Below, one piece after another: positions 28,798 to 39,320 of a stretch of 64,000 bases of DNA. The notes beneath the pieces are model-generated. The model made no database searches. It had not been told where the DNA came from and saw only the letters and a program-made list of their open reading frames with translations. Location of the stretch: NCBI RefSeq assembly GCF_000613885.1, contig NZ_BAJV01000012.1, positions 1-64,000 on the forward strand, written 5' to 3'. This DNA is from Asaia prunellae JCM 25354. Its GTDB lineage: Bacteria > Pseudomonadota > Alphaproteobacteria > Acetobacterales > Acetobacteraceae. The position numbers and the translations under genes were made by a program. The stretch's first letter is position 1; the number at the start of each line of letters is the position of its first letter.

Positions 28798-29696
28798 GCA
28801 CGGCAACGGAAAAACGCATTCTTGTTACGGGTGGTCAGGGTCAGCTTGCCACCTCTCTGAAAATGCTCGGAGGCGATCGCGTCGTGGTGGTGGGCCGCCC
28901 TGAATTCGATCTGGCTCAGCCAGAAACGCTGGCGGCTACGTTGAAGCGGGTCAACCCTTCTCTGGTTGTCAACGCGGCAGCCTGGACAGCGGTCGATCTG
29001 GCCGAGAGCGAAATCGAGGGTGCGACGGCCGCCAATGAGACGGGTCCGGCAGAGCTGGCGCGTCTTTGCGCTGCGCGCGATGTGCCGCTGGTTCATGTGT
29101 CGACCGATTATGTCTATGCCGGTGACAAAGGCGCGCCTTACGTAGAGACTGATCCGGTCACCCCGCAGACTGTTTATGGACGCACCAAGGCAGCAGGCGA
29201 ACAGGCTGTTCTGAAAGCCCATCCGCGCAGCATCGTTCTTCGCACCTCCTGGGTCTATTCGGGGCACTGCAAGAATTTCGTGCGTACCATGGTCAATGCT
29301 GGTGCCAAGAATACCCATCTCAAGGTGGTGGGTGATCAATATGGCAATCCGACTAGTGCTGATGACCTGGCAAAAGCGATCCTGTCGATCGCCGATCAGG
29401 TCGAAGCGGGCTGGCAGGATAGATTTGCCGGTATCTACCATGCCAGTGGCACGGGTGAGACGAGCTGGCATGGCCTTGCTGTCGCAGCTCTTGAGGAAGC
29501 CAGCCGTCATGGCCAGTCCATGCCCGTTGAAGTGGCGGCCATTCGTACCCAGGACTGGCCTACTCCTGCTAAGCGTCCTCAGGATTCCCGTCTTGATTGC
29601 AGCAAGCTCGAACGGGTTTTCGGTATTCGTCTGCCGGAATGGCGCGATGGCGTCGCGCGTGCGGTCGATGAGCATTTTGCGACCAAGCCAGCCTGA
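28794..29696 (+). CDS. rfbD: dTDP-4-dehydrorhamnose reductase
   Basis: RmlD/RfbD reduces the epimerised intermediate to dTDP-L-rhamnose with NAD(P)H. The glycine-rich motif VTGGQGQLA, VHVSTDYVYAG and the catalytic YGRTKAAGEQ are visible in 300 residues. It is coupled to rmlC and followed three bases later by a rhamnosyltransferase-like gene that would use its product. Confidence 0.95.
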   Translation: MSTATEKRILVTGGQGQLATSLKMLGGDRVVVVGRPEFDLAQPETLAATLKRVNPSLVVNAAAWTAVDLAESEIEGATAANETGPAELARLCAARDVPLVHVSTDYVYAGDKGAPYVETDPVTPQTVYGRTKAAGEQAVLKAHPRSIVLRTSWVYSGHCKNFVRTMVNAGAKNTHLKVVGDQYGNPTSADDLAKAILSIADQVEAGWQDRFAGIYHASGTGETSWHGLAVAALEEASRHGQSMPVEVAAIRTQDWPTPAKRPQDSRLDCSKLERVFGIRLPEWRDGVARAVDEHFATKPA

Positions 29697-29698
29697 AG

Positions 29699-30716
29699 GT
29701 GACTGACCAGAACAGAACAATTTCCTCAGCGCCGCATCTGTATACGGTGGGTGGAAGAGATACGGAGCGGGCGGCATCGAGGCCGCCCGTTACGATTCTG
29801 CTCTCGGTCTATAATGGCGAGGCTTTTCTCAACCAGCAACTTGACAGTTTTCTGGCCCAGTCCGACACTGACTGGTGCCTGTACTGGCGTGATGATGGTT
29901 CTCACGATGCTTCTCGTGCCATCATGCTTTCCTTTCAGGAGTATCGCGGCCAGGGGCGCTGCATAGAAATTGATCCTGAACCAGGAAATATTGGTGTGGC
30001 ACGCTCCTATGCTGTGTTGCTCAATGCCGCTCCGTCTGAGTCGCTTGTTGCCTTTGCTGACCAGGACGATGTCTGGGTGCCTCAGAAGCTCGCCTGGGCA
30101 AGAGAGAAGATTGTCCCATTGCAAGGACCAGCCTGTATTGTGCCCGCCAGTTTCTGACCGATGAGGCGCTGACGGTGCTGGGACCTTCTCTTGCGCTCAG
30201 ACGCACCCCTGACTTTCATTCGGCTCTGATTCAGAATATCGCAACAGGTCATACGGTTCTGCTCAACCGGAGGCTGCAGCTCTGATCCGTCCGGTTCTGC
30301 CGCCACAAGGGGTACTGCACGATTGGTGGAGTTATATTCTGGTGCTGGGGGCAGGAGGGCAGGTCGTTTTTGATGATCGTTGTGTGAGTTTCTATCGTCA
30401 GCACCGACGCAATGCTGTCGGTGTTGAACGTTCTCTTGCTATCAGGGGAATACGCGCTTTGCGTCGTGGTCCGAGAGCATTCATGACGTTACTTGCGGCC
30501 CTTGTTTCCCGTCTGCAGGAACCCGATTGTCAGACCCTGATCGAGCCGGAAGAGCGTCAGTTCCTGTCGCGTTTGCAAGATGTACTCGAAGACAGCTTCA
30601 TGACGCGATTGGTCTTTTTGCGTGAGGAAGCTGACTTTATCCGCCAGCGTCCAGCCGAGACCTGGATATTCCGGTTCTGGTTTCTGTTTTACGGCAGAAC
30701 CAAACCGAATTCATGA
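29699..30716 (+). CDS. glycosyltransferase family 2, probable rhamnosyltransferase (two frameshifts here)
   Basis: Joining three frames gives a GT-A glycosyltransferase of about 339 residues. The first (GTG 29699 to about 30132) has TILLSVYNGEAFLNQQLDS and the metal-binding segment ADQDDVW. The second (to about 30283) reads YCARQFLTDEALTVLG and TGHTVLLN. The third (to 30716) contains VLHDWWSYILVLGAGG and FYRQHRRNAVG. This order matches rhamnosyltransferases of surface-polysaccharide clusters. Both breaks behave as one-base losses. Position directly after rmlD supports dTDP-rhamnose as donor. The 3' end overlaps the convergent RluA gene by 28 bp. Confidence 0.8.
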
Positions 30717-31345
30717 CAGGTACGACGCAGGGTTTCTGACGGAAGCGCATGAGCCGAAACCTGCTCGGTCGAGAGCGTTAGCTCAAGTGATCGGCTCATG
30801 AGGTGCAACGCTCCGGTTTTGCCTCCATAGCGCTCGTCACCGATGATAGGGCATCCCAGAATGGCGCAATGCACACGAGCCTGGTGGGTGCGCCCGGTGA
30901 ACAATGTCAGTTCCAGCAAAGCCCGGTTCGCACGGCGCGACAGAACACGCCAGCCGGTGCGGGCGGACTGCCCTGAGGGATCGGCCGTCATGTGCCAGCC
31001 TTCTTTTGTCGTTACTTTTCGCAAGGGGGTATTGATCACGCCGTCATCGCCACGAGGCGCATTCTCAACTACTGCCCAATAGGTTTTGCGAGCCTGTCCT
31101 GCAGAAAAAAGCTTCTGCGCTTCAACGAGGGCCTGCTTGCGCAGCGCAATCATGAGGCATCCCGACGTATCGGTATCAAGGCGATGAACCAGCCAGGGAC
31201 CATCCTTCCGGCGCGACAGGAGGGGAAAGAGCGCTTCGACCGAATGCGTCGTCTTCGGGCCAGGATGAACAGGCAATCCCGCAGGCTTGTCGATCACGAC
31301 AAGACGCGGGCTCTGATACAGGATCGGATAGGGAAAATGATTCAT
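30689..31345 (-). CDS. RluA-family pseudouridine synthase
   Basis: The enzyme isomerises uridines in rRNA or tRNA. The catalytic HRLDTDTSGCLMIA (aspartate of the RluA family) and the C-terminal GRTHQARVHCAILGCPIIGDERYG are intact. Start at ATG 31345 gives 218 residues and avoids overlap with ftsK; an in-frame ATG at 31411 would overlap ftsK by 50 bp and add 22 residues. Which RNA position is modified cannot be told. There is no N-terminal S4 domain. Confidence 0.87.
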   Translation of the reverse strand: MNHFPYPILYQSPRLVVIDKPAGLPVHPGPKTTHSVEALFPLLSRRKDGPWLVHRLDTDTSGCLMIALRKQALVEAQKLFSAGQARKTYWAVVENAPRGDDGVINTPLRKVTTKEGWHMTADPSGQSARTGWRVLSRRANRALLELTLFTGRTHQARVHCAILGCPIIGDERYGGKTGALHLMSRSLELTLSTEQVSAHALPSETLRRTCHEFGLVLP

Positions 31346-31361
31346 CGGGGGAGGGGAAGGA

Positions 31362-34103
31362 TCAATCCTCGTCGCGCTGACGACGGGCAAGAACCTCTCG
31401 TTTGCCGACATGATTGGCCGAACTCACAATCCCTTCCTTTTCCATCTGCTCGATAATCTTGGCAGCGCGGTTATATCCAATGGAGAGATGGCGCTGGATG
31501 AACGAGGTCGAGGCCTTGCCTTCACGGGTCACGAGATCGACCGCCTGATCAAACAGACTCGTCTCTGCGTCGAAATTGCCGCCACCCACACCATTACCAC
31601 CGGAAGAAGCGCTTGCCGCTTCATCTTCGAGATTGGAGATCACCTCGTCATTATAGACCGGCTCGCCCTTGCTGCGCAGATCGGCCACCACATCCTCGAC
31701 TTCGCTGTCGGTCACGAAGGGGCCGTGCACACGGGTAATGCGCGCCGCGCCTTGCATGTAGAGCATGTCACCCTGGCCGAGGAGCTGTTCGGCACCCTGT
31801 TCGCCAAGGATGGTGCGGCTGTCGAATTTGCTGATGACCTGAAAGGAGATACGCGTCGGAAAATTGGCCTTGATGGTGCCGGTGATCACATCCACGGAAG
31901 GGCGCTGTGTTGCCATGATAACATGGATACCTGCCGCACGGGCCTTTTGCGCCAGGCGCTGCACGGCGGCTTCGATTTCCTTGCCAGCCACCATCATCAG
32001 ATCAGCCATTTCGTCGATGACAACGACAATATGAGGCATGGTTTCGAGCGCAAGCTGTTGCTCGTCAAAAACAGGCTGGCCTGTTTCCGGGTCGAAGCCC
32101 GTCTGTACGCGCCGTGTGACGAGTTCGCCCGTGGAGCGTACCTGACGTACGCGCTGGTTATAGCCGGTGATGTTGCGGACCTGCAGATGCGCCATGGAGC
32201 GGTAGCGCTTGTCCATCTCGCGTACGGTCCATTTGAGCGCGGCAACGGCCTTGTTCGGCTCGGTGACCACCGGCGTCAGCAGGTGAGGAATACCATCATA
32301 GATCGAAAGTTCGAGAATTTTCGGATCGATCATGATCAGACGGCACTCTTCCGGTGTCAGCCGGTAGAGCAGCGACAGGATCATGGCGTTCACGCCTACC
32401 GATTTACCGGAGCCCGTGGTACCTGCGATCAGCAGATGCGGCATCTTGGCTAAATCGGCATAGACCGGATTGCCTGCGATATCCTTGCCTAACGCAAGAC
32501 GAAGCTGCGCCCCCGGTTCATGAAACTCGGGAGTATCAAGCAATTCCGAGAAATAGACCGTTTCACGTGACGCGTTTGGCACTTCAATGCCGATCACGTT
32601 GCGGCCGGGTACAGTGGCGATACGCACGCTCAGTACAGAAAGCGAGCGCGCAATATCATCAGCCAGACCGATGACGCGTGCCGAGCGGATACCCGGTGCC
32701 GGTTCCAGCTCGTAGAGTGTGACGACGGGCCCGGCGTGGATATCACCGATCTGTCCCTGGACGCCATAATCTGAGAGCACCTGTTCCAGCAGACGCGCAT
32801 TGGCTTGCAACACCTCATTGGAAGGACCGTTGCCTCCATGGGCGGGCGCCTTGCGAAGCAGTCCGAGCGATGGCGGCTGCCAGCCTGTACTTTCCCATCC
32901 CTGACGGGCTGCGGGAATGGATTGTTCCTGATGCGGGCGTTCCGACCGGGTACGACCGAAGCCGAAAAATCCACGTTTGGGTTCTTCCTGCGCTTGCGGG
33001 GCAGGCGCTGGCTCGTCCTGATAAGGCGGTGCATCCTCGATTTCAGCGTAACGCGTTACGGCAGCCGGTCGCGGTGCGCTTTCCTGATCGCGGGCAATTT
33101 GTGCCAGCTGCATGGCATAGGGGTTAGCCGGGGCAGATGATTCGGCTGCTGGAGCTGCATTCTTTCCGGGTTGTGCGCTCTGCGTGGAGGCTGGCTGGGT
33201 CTGCGAGTGCTGGAGCACCGGAAGCATTTCTTCGGTTTTTTCCGGTGGCTGAAGCCATCCGGTATTTGCCGGGATAAAGGGCTGTCGAGCGGTGTCACCG
33301 GTCTGTCTGGGCGACGGGTAAGGATGCTCATGGCGATAGGCATTCGCCTCGACCGGCTCGTAACTGCTCCAGTCGGGGGGCGTTGTCTGGCGGGCGCGAT
33401 TGCCCATGCGACGTGCCAGATGCTCCGAGCTTCTTCCGATCGAGCGGGCTCCCCGAAAGAGCGCGCGCCATTCGCTGCGCCGCAGACCAAATGCAAGTGG
33501 AATGAGCAGAATGGTAAGCAGCAGGCCAAGAAACGAAAAGAGGACACCGCCCGCGCTGCCGAGCGTGGCACGTCCCGTCGAGACCAGATGATCAGCCAGA
33601 ACAAGTCCGAGCTGTCCGCCAAGTCCGGCCCGTGAAGGCCAGCTTGTGGTCAGAACAGGCATCAGAACCTGCAATGTGGCAATCAGTGCCGCAGAGACAG
33701 GAAGCAGACACAGAAAAGCGATAAAGCGCAGGATTGGCACACTGAGCGTATGGTGGCGCACGATCTGCCACGCCCAACACAGCATGACGATAATCGGCAT
33801 GGCACTGGCCAGACCCAGCCACTGCACCAGTCCGTCAGCCAGGGTTGCACCGGGCTGGCCGAGCAGATTGGTCGGCACAGCTGTGGTGGCGGTATCGAAA
33901 GACGGGTCCTGGGGATTGTAGCTCCACAACGCCACAGCAAGAGCGAGGGCGAGGGCGAGAAGAATAAACCCGCCAAGTTCTGTCAGCCGGTCATGAAACT
34001 GGCTGCGTAGTCTGGGCGAGGCGTTTGCGGGAGAGAACCAGCGGCTGAGCAAAGCCAAATTCACATCTTCCTGTGCTTGCGCAATACGTTGCACCCCGCG
34101 CAT
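31362..34103 (-). CDS. ftsK: DNA translocase FtsK
   Basis: FtsK couples septation to chromosome dimer resolution by pumping DNA toward dif. The 913-residue protein has four to five N-terminal helices (about residues 40-200), a Pro/Gln-rich linker (about 230-440) and the alpha/beta motor. Walker A is [12 protein letters not shown] with Lys567; Walker B follows with [14 protein letters not shown]-terminal winged-helix gamma domain ([22 protein letters not shown]) reads KOPS. The length and order are normal. Upstream, 34104-34350 holds no gene I recognise. Confidence 0.95.
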   Translation of the reverse strand: MRGVQRIAQAQEDVNLALLSRWFSPANASPRLRSQFHDRLTELGGFILLALALALAVALWSYNPQDPSFDTATTAVPTNLLGQPGATLADGLVQWLGLASAMPIIVMLCWAWQIVRHHTLSVPILRFIAFLCLLPVSAALIATLQVLMPVLTTSWPSRAGLGGQLGLVLADHLVSTGRATLGSAGGVLFSFLGLLLTILLIPLAFGLRRSEWRALFRGARSIGRSSEHLARRMGNRARQTTPPDWSSYEPVEANAYRHEHPYPSPRQTGDTARQPFIPANTGWLQPPEKTEEMLPVLQHSQTQPASTQSAQPGKNAAPAAESSAPANPYAMQLAQIARDQESAPRPAAVTRYAEIEDAPPYQDEPAPAPQAQEEPKRGFFGFGRTRSERPHQEQSIPAARQGWESTGWQPPSLGLLRKAPAHGGNGPSNEVLQANARLLEQVLSDYGVQGQIGDIHAGPVVTLYELEPAPGIRSARVIGLADDIARSLSVLSVRIATVPGRNVIGIEVPNASRETVYFSELLDTPEFHEPGAQLRLALGKDIAGNPVYADLAKMPHLLIAGTTGSGKSVGVNAMILSLLYRLTPEECRLIMIDPKILELSIYDGIPHLLTPVVTEPNKAVAALKWTVREMDKRYRSMAHLQVRNITGYNQRVRQVRSTGELVTRRVQTGFDPETGQPVFDEQQLALETMPHIVVVIDEMADLMMVAGKEIEAAVQRLAQKARAAGIHVIMATQRPSVDVITGTIKANFPTRISFQVISKFDSRTILGEQGAEQLLGQGDMLYMQGAARITRVHGPFVTDSEVEDVVADLRSKGEPVYNDEVISNLEDEAASASSGGNGVGGGNFDAETSLFDQAVDLVTREGKASTSFIQRHLSIGYNRAAKIIEQMEKEGIVSSANHVGKREVLARRQRDED

Positions 34104-34350
34104 GGGGCGTCGAGCATCGTCTGAAACTATACCTGTCGTGCGGCAGAACTATAGCGGAACAACACGGTGAGACGAGAGTAAAAAAGGACCAAATTCCGCC
34201 AATTGTGCGGTCTGCATGGAGCTGATCTGCCTCAAGAGGATGATAGACCCAGAGAGATATGGCGGACAGAAGCGGGGATCGAAGAGACTTGCGGCCTTTG
34301 CGGGTCAGGATCCGGCACTGAGAGACTTTGATCGGTGCGCTCTGCCAGTG

Positions 34351-34905
34351 TCACGAGGCTTGCCAGATCCTGACTTGTGCCACGCCGAAGCGACGTTCTG
34401 TCAACAGAGGCAGTTCGATGGCAAGTTCGTCTTTTACGGCGGTTTCGGCCACGATGATCGCGTCAGGTGCGATCCAGCCAGAGCGGGTCAGAGCCTTGAG
34501 GGCGGCGGGTACCAGATCCTTGCCATAAGGCGGGTCGAGAAAGACGAGCGTGCAGGCGCGTGACGCACGTGGCGCGCGCGTTACGTCGCATGTCAGCACC
34601 GAAAGATCGCGATCGTCGAAGCGGCAGGCACGGATATTGGCCGAGATCACGGCGCGGGCGCTGCGATCCTGTTCCATGAAGATGGCAGAGGCCGCACCAC
34701 GCGAGAGGGCTTCGAGGCCAAGCGCGCCTGTGCCGGCAAAGGCGTCGAGCACATGGGCCCCGCGCAGAAAGTCCATGCCGGCCCAGGGGGCGTGGGCAAG
34801 CATGTCGAACACGGCCTGACGGGCTCGATCGGAGGTGGGGCGGGTGGTTTCGCCCCGGGGCGACTGAAGGGCGACGCCTTTGCGTTCACCGCCGACGATA
34901 CGCAT
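34351..34905 (-). CDS. rsmD: 16S rRNA (guanine966-N2)-methyltransferase RsmD
   Basis: The 184-residue SAM methyltransferase begins MRIVGGERKGVAL, typical of RsmD. It has TRPTSDRARQAVFDML, the SAM motif LDAFAGTGALGLEALSRG, and catalytic LDPPYGK. It modifies G966 of 16S rRNA. The ATG overlaps the rluB stop by one base, and the pair is a common arrangement. Confidence 0.93.
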   Translation of the reverse strand: MRIVGGERKGVALQSPRGETTRPTSDRARQAVFDMLAHAPWAGMDFLRGAHVLDAFAGTGALGLEALSRGAASAIFMEQDRSARAVISANIRACRFDDRDLSVLTCDVTRAPRASRACTLVFLDPPYGKDLVPAALKALTRSGWIAPDAIIVAETAVKDELAIELPLLTERRFGVAQVRIWQAS

Positions 34906-35711
34906 TATTCTTCTTCGGCTTCCGGGCTGACAATGTCGGCAGTCTTGTCTTTCACGATGCGGCGGACGCGACGCGGAGCGGCGGCGAGACCGGGCACCTG
35001 CTCGCGCAGGATCTTGCCCTGAACCTCTTCGATCTCCCGTTTCTGCAGGGTACCAAGCTGGAACGGGCCATATGAGACGCGGATCAGACGGCTGACATGC
35101 AGGTTGAGCCCCATCATGACACGACGGATTTCGCGATTCTTGCCTTCCTGAAGACTGACGGTCAGCCAGGCATTATCACCTTTCTGGGAATCCAGACCGG
35201 CCTCTATGGGGCCGTAGCGCACGCCGTCGAACTCCGATCCATGGGCAAGGGCGGCCAGTTTGCGCTCGTCCACCACGCCGAACACGCGCACGCGGTAGCG
35301 GCGGATCCAGGCATTTGACGGCAATTCGAGACGGCGGGCCAGTTCGCCGTCATTGGTAAGAAGCAGCAACCCCTCGGAATTGATATCCAGACGCCCGACG
35401 CTCACGACGCGTGGCATGCCCTCGGGCAGGGAATCGAATACGGTGGGTCGCCCCTGGGGGTCGCGATGGGTGGTCATCAGCCCGTCAGGCTTGTGATAGC
35501 GCCAGACGCGTGTGTGTTCCTTGTTGCCGATTACCTTGCCATCGAGCTGGATGATATCGCCATCCTGCACGAAAGTGGCGGGATGCTCGACCGAAGATCC
35601 GTTCATGCGGATGCGCCCGGCCTCGATCATGCGTTCGATGTCGCGTCGGCTGCCTACGCCAGCGCGGGCCATCCATTTGGCGATGCGTTCGCCCTTGTTC
35701 TCTTCGGTCAT
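34905..35711 (-). CDS. rluB: RsuA/RluB-family pseudouridine synthase
   Basis: The 268-residue protein has an N-terminal S4 RNA-binding domain (about 10-65, RIAKWMARAGVGSRRDIERM) and the catalytic VGRLDINSEGLLLLTNDGELA. The C-terminal basic tail (RRVRRIVKDK) is typical of RluB-type enzymes acting on 23S rRNA. Start ATG 35711 overlaps the stop of the upstream amidotransferase (ATGA). It is co-transcribed with rsmD, so both serve ribosome maturation. Confidence 0.9.
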   Translation of the reverse strand: MTEENKGERIAKWMARAGVGSRRDIERMIEAGRIRMNGSSVEHPATFVQDGDIIQLDGKVIGNKEHTRVWRYHKPDGLMTTHRDPQGRPTVFDSLPEGMPRVVSVGRLDINSEGLLLLTNDGELARRLELPSNAWIRRYRVRVFGVVDERKLAALAHGSEFDGVRYGPIEAGLDSQKGDNAWLTVSLQEGKNREIRRVMMGLNLHVSRLIRVSYGPFQLGTLQKREIEEVQGKILREQVPGLAAAPRRVRRIVKDKTADIVSPEAEEE

Positions 35712-36457
35712 GTTCGTCTGTCCTGTGGTGTCGCGTGTCGGGCCGCGTCGATGAATCCAGCCAATAGACGCGCATCGCCCGGATCGATAGCGAATTCCGG
35801 GTGCCACTGCACCCCCAGACGAAAAATTCCGTCATCGGTTTCGATGGCCTCGATCAATCCATCGGGTGCGCGGGCGCTTATTATCAGGCTGCCTGCGTCG
35901 CGCACCCCCTGATGATGCGACGAATTGACGCGCATTTTCGTCGCGCAGGTGCAGCGTGAAAGCAGTGTGCCGGGCAGGATCGTCACGTCATGACCGGCCT
36001 CGTCACGCGGGTTGGGCTGTTCGTGGGCAATCGGGCCAGGGGCGTGTTCAGGCAGATGCTGGAACAAGGCTCCGCCCCAGGCAATGGCCATGAGCTGCAT
36101 ACCGCCGCAAATACCAAGAACAGGAAGGCCACGGTCTCGGGCGGCGGCCAGAAAGGCAAGCTCGGCATCAGTACGGCCGGGCTTGAGTGTGGTGCGGGGG
36201 TGAAGGGCCTCACCGTAGAGAGCCGGATCCGGGTCAAAGGCTCCGCCTGTTACGACCAGACCGTCAAGACGCTCTATCAGCGGAGCGGCCAGAGCAGGCT
36301 CGTGGGGCAGACCGACGGGCAGGGCGCCAGCGGTAGCAAGGGCGCTGAAATAGTTCTGGCGTAGCGCATGGTAGGGGAAGCGCGAAAAGGCCCGTGGGCC
36401 GCCCGGCTCGATATCAAGCGTAAGGCCGATGAGAGGTGCGCGTGTCATGCCGACCAT
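35708..36457 (-). CDS. class I glutamine amidotransferase, PuuD-like gamma-glutamyl hydrolase
   Basis: The protein of about 247-250 residues is of the gamma-glutamyl-GABA hydrolase family (peptidase C26). The nucleophile is Cys114 in LGICGGMQLM (numbered from ATG 36448) and the histidine-glutamate pair is in VQWHPEF. Starts at 36457 or 36448 are both possible. Relatives hydrolyse gamma-glutamyl-GABA in putrescine breakdown, but no other puu gene is nearby, so the substrate is open. The stop overlaps the rluB start. Confidence 0.82.
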   Translation of the reverse strand: MVGMTRAPLIGLTLDIEPGGPRAFSRFPYHALRQNYFSALATAGALPVGLPHEPALAAPLIERLDGLVVTGGAFDPDPALYGEALHPRTTLKPGRTDAELAFLAAARDRGLPVLGICGGMQLMAIAWGGALFQHLPEHAPGPIAHEQPNPRDEAGHDVTILPGTLLSRCTCATKMRVNSSHHQGVRDAGSLIISARAPDGLIEAIETDDGIFRLGVQWHPEFAIDPGDARLLAGFIDAARHATPQDRRT

Positions 36458-36583
36458 GTAAACAGGGTTTTGAGGCAAACAGAAAGCGCCCGTATCAGCC
36501 GGGCTGGAGATCCTGTGTCTGACAGTTCCCGACGGGGCAAGTCCGTTACCCACAAGAATGAATCTTCAGAAAGAGGCGTGGGT

Positions 36584-37030
36584 ATGACCGCAGCGCTGGA
36601 AGCTGCCCGTGAGGCGGCTGAACGCGGTGAGGTGCCTGTAGGGGCGGTCGTGCTCGGACCGGAAGGGGGCGTGATTGCCCGGGCAGGCAATGAGGTTGAA
36701 CAGCGCCGGGACCCCAGCGCCCATGCTGAGATTCTGGCCATGCGTGCTGCCACAGCCGTACTGGGTACACGTTCGCTGGCTGATTGCACATTGGTGGTCA
36801 CGCTCGAACCATGCCCGATGTGTGCTTCAGCCATGGTACATTTTCGCCTGGGACGGGTAATTTACGGCGCCTATGACCCGAAAGGCGGCGGGGTTGATCA
36901 TGGGCCACGTATTTTTGAGCAGCATGGATGTCTGCATCGTCCGGAAGTCATCGGAGGCGTTCAGGAGCAGGAAAATGCCCTCTTGCTGAAGAAGTTTTTC
37001 ATAACATTGCGGGAAACGCGTGATTTCTGA
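36584..37030 (+). CDS. tadA: tRNA(adenine34) deaminase
   Basis: TadA converts A34 to inosine in tRNA-Arg(ACG). The 148-residue protein shows HAE (His47, Glu49) and EPCPMC (Cys77, Cys80), the zinc and proton-shuttle residues. ATG 36584 behind AGAGG gives the usual length and an N-terminus reading EAAREAAERGEVPVGAVV. The longer frame upstream overlaps the divergent amidotransferase and is unlikely. Confidence 0.93.
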   Translation: MTAALEAAREAAERGEVPVGAVVLGPEGGVIARAGNEVEQRRDPSAHAEILAMRAATAVLGTRSLADCTLVVTLEPCPMCASAMVHFRLGRVIYGAYDPKGGGVDHGPRIFEQHGCLHRPEVIGGVQEQENALLLKKFFITLRETRDF

Positions 37031-37136
37031 AACGGATTACCACGTTTTTACACCTGTCTATTCTGGACGAACCGGAAGCAGCTTCATAAGTTTGACTAAC
37101 CACACGCACCATACGGGTGCCAAAGCTGGAAAGATC

Positions 37137-38690
37137 ATGACTGACGCCATGCCTGTACGTTCGATGCCTTCACGGAAATTCCGTTCACTGGCTCTGGTCG
37201 CGGCCACTGCGCTGTCCATAGGCGCCGGTATCTCCTCCCCCGCATGGGCAGAAGGGCTGATCACGCCCCAGACCCAGCTTCAGACCCTGCCGAATTTCGT
37301 CAATCTGGTGAAGCAGGTGAAACCTGCTGTCGTTTCCATCACCTCACGTATCCGCGCGGATGTTGCCGAGCAGGAAGAAGGTGGCGGGCAACAGATGCCG
37401 CAGGGCATGCCGTTCCCGTTTCCTTTCCCGTTCCAGATGGCCCCGCAGCAGCAGCAGCCACGACGCACCGTTGAGGCACGTGGTTCGGGTTTCATCATTT
37501 CCAATGATGGCTACATCGTCACCAACAACCATGTGGTGAATGGCGCAACCAAGGTGACCGTCACGCTCGATGATGGCACGACCCTTCCCGCAAAGATCGT
37601 GGGACGTGATCCAAAGACCGATGTGGCTCTGCTCAAGATCAAGCCGAACGGCAAGCTGCCTTTCATCGAGCTGGGCGACTCCGACAATGTGCAGCCCGGT
37701 GAATGGGTGGTGGCTGTTGGTAACCCCTTTGGTCTTGGCGGTACGGTCACGGCCGGTATCGTTTCGGCACGTGGGCGCGATCTGAATGCAGGCCCGTATG
37801 ACGATTTCATCCAGATTGATGCGCCGATCAATCACGGTAATTCGGGTGGCCCGCTCTTCAGCCAGAATGGCAAGGTGATCGGTATGAATGCCGCTATCAT
37901 TTCGCCTTCAGGTGGGTCGATCGGCATCGGTTTTGCCATTCCGTCCAACACGGTCAGAAGTGTGGTGGACCAGCTTCGTACCTCAGGTCATGTCACGCGA
38001 GGCTATCTGGGTGTGCTGATGCAGCGCATTTCTCCGACTCTGGCTCAGGCATTGAATCTCAAGCCAAGCGAGCCGGGTGCACCACCTGAGGGCGCATTGG
38101 TGGCCCAGGTCACACCGGGTGGCCCTGCTGACAAGGCTGGCCTGAAGAGTGGTGACGTGGTGATCGCGCTCAATGGTGCCAAGATCAAGAGTGTGCATGA
38201 TCTGGTGGTCCATACTGTCTCAATGAAGCCAGGCAGCGATGCCACGCTGAGCATCCTGCGCGACGGCAAGACCCAGACCATTCAAGCCAAGATCGGCAAT
38301 ATGCCCAAGGATGGTGAAGGCCAGGATACGGCCTCTGGAGATGACAGCACGCAATCCGGTAGCGGCAAGATCGGTATTTCTCTGGCTCCCCTGTCTCGTG
38401 ACATGCGCCAGCAGCTCGGCGTTGATGACAGTGTCAAGGGTGCTGTGGTCAATCAGATCGCCGCAGGCTCTCCTGCCGAGCAGGCTGGTGTGCGTCCCGG
38501 CGACATCATTCAGGCTGTGGGTAATACAGCGGTCGATAATCCTCGTGCGGTTCTGACTGCTGTGCGTGGTGTGCTCAAGAACAAGCAGCCGATTCTGTTG
38601 CGCGTGCTGCGCGACGGACAGCAGATCTTTATTGCTATTGCGCCGAGCGGAAGTGACGCGGATGACGATGGAAGCGATGACAGTAATTGA
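37137..38690 (+). CDS. degP: periplasmic serine protease DegP/HtrA (Do family)
   Basis: The 517-residue quality-control protease has a signal peptide ending SSPAWA, a trypsin-like domain and two PDZ domains (about 290-380 and 430-510). The triad is His132 (TNNHVV), Asp162 (KTDVALLK) and Ser236 (GNSGGP). A Gln/Pro/Phe-rich loop (about 80-110) precedes the protease core. ATG 37137 is chosen; ATG 37149 would also give a good signal peptide. A strong terminator follows. Confidence 0.94.
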   Translation: MTDAMPVRSMPSRKFRSLALVAATALSIGAGISSPAWAEGLITPQTQLQTLPNFVNLVKQVKPAVVSITSRIRADVAEQEEGGGQQMPQGMPFPFPFPFQMAPQQQQPRRTVEARGSGFIISNDGYIVTNNHVVNGATKVTVTLDDGTTLPAKIVGRDPKTDVALLKIKPNGKLPFIELGDSDNVQPGEWVVAVGNPFGLGGTVTAGIVSARGRDLNAGPYDDFIQIDAPINHGNSGGPLFSQNGKVIGMNAAIISPSGGSIGIGFAIPSNTVRSVVDQLRTSGHVTRGYLGVLMQRISPTLAQALNLKPSEPGAPPEGALVAQVTPGGPADKAGLKSGDVVIALNGAKIKSVHDLVVHTVSMKPGSDATLSILRDGKTQTIQAKIGNMPKDGEGQDTASGDDSTQSGSGKIGISLAPLSRDMRQQLGVDDSVKGAVVNQIAAGSPAEQAGVRPGDIIQAVGNTAVDNPRAVLTAVRGVLKNKQPILLRVLRDGQQIFIAIAPSGSDADDDGSDDSN

Positions 38691-38732
38691 GAGCTAGCTC
38701 TCACGAGGCTTTCTGATCCGATTGAGTTTGAA

Positions 38733-38761
38733 GGGTGGGGTCTTTGGACCCCGCCCTTTTT
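38733..38761 (+). terminator. rho-independent terminator after degP
   Basis: A ten-pair stem (GGGTGGGGTC with GACCCCGCCC, one G-U pair) with a TTTG loop is followed by five T. It lies about 42 bp after the degP stop. Confidence 0.88.
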
Positions 38762-38840
38762 CAGGCCTGCATGTGCTGTGATATAGGGAAGATCACATGC
38801 GGAATTTGCGGCTCCGTCCCCGCTGCGGCACAATGCGGCC

Positions 38841-39320
38841 ATGACCCGTATCTTCATTGATTCTGATGCCTGTCCGGTCAAGGATGAGGTTTATCGCGTG
38901 GCCGGGCGTTATGGACTGCACAGTTTTGTGGTGTCCAATCGCATGATCGCCTTGCCTGATTCCTCTCTTATCGAGCGTGTGGTTGTCGAGGCCGGGCCTG
39001 ATGTGGCCGATGATTGGATAGCCGAACATGCGGCTGAGAATGACATTGTGATCACTGCGGATATTCCGCTTGCCGCCCGATGTGTCGGGAAAGGTGTGCA
39101 TGTGCTGGACCCCAAGGGGCGCATTCTCGATGGCGATGCCATCGGCATGGCGCTGGCCATGCGTAACCTTATGACCGATCTGCGTTCGGCAGGCATGATG
39201 ACGCCGGGTGGTGCGGCTTTTGGCAAGGCCGATCGCTCCCGGTTTCTTTCCGCGCTCGATACCTTGGTCAACAAGGCTCGCAAGCCCCGCCCCCGTTCCA
39301 TGGTCCTGCCACAGGAGTAG
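38841..39320 (+). CDS. YaiI/YqxD family protein (UPF0178/DUF188)
   Basis: The 159-residue protein opens TRIFIDSDACPVKDEVYR, the hallmark of this PIN-like family, and contains DIVITADIPLAARC. Asp residues in IDSDACP and TADIPLA would form a nuclease-like metal site. The biological role is unknown. It follows the degP terminator, so it has its own promoter. Confidence 0.88.
   Translation: MTRIFIDSDACPVKDEVYRVAGRYGLHSFVVSNRMIALPDSSLIERVVVEAGPDVADDWIAEHAAENDIVITADIPLAARCVGKGVHVLDPKGRILDGDAIGMALAMRNLMTDLRSAGMMTPGGAAFGKADRSRFLSALDTLVNKARKPRPRSMVLPQE

Noticed and set aside
28788-29777. 329-codon open frame on the minus strand
   Set aside because: Antisense to rfbD, with no recognisable domain; a product of high-GC codon bias.
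31410-32453. 347-codon open frame on the plus strand
   Set aside because: It lies antisense to the FtsK motor domain, whose Walker motifs are intact on the other strand; His-rich composition is typical of a codon-bias shadow.
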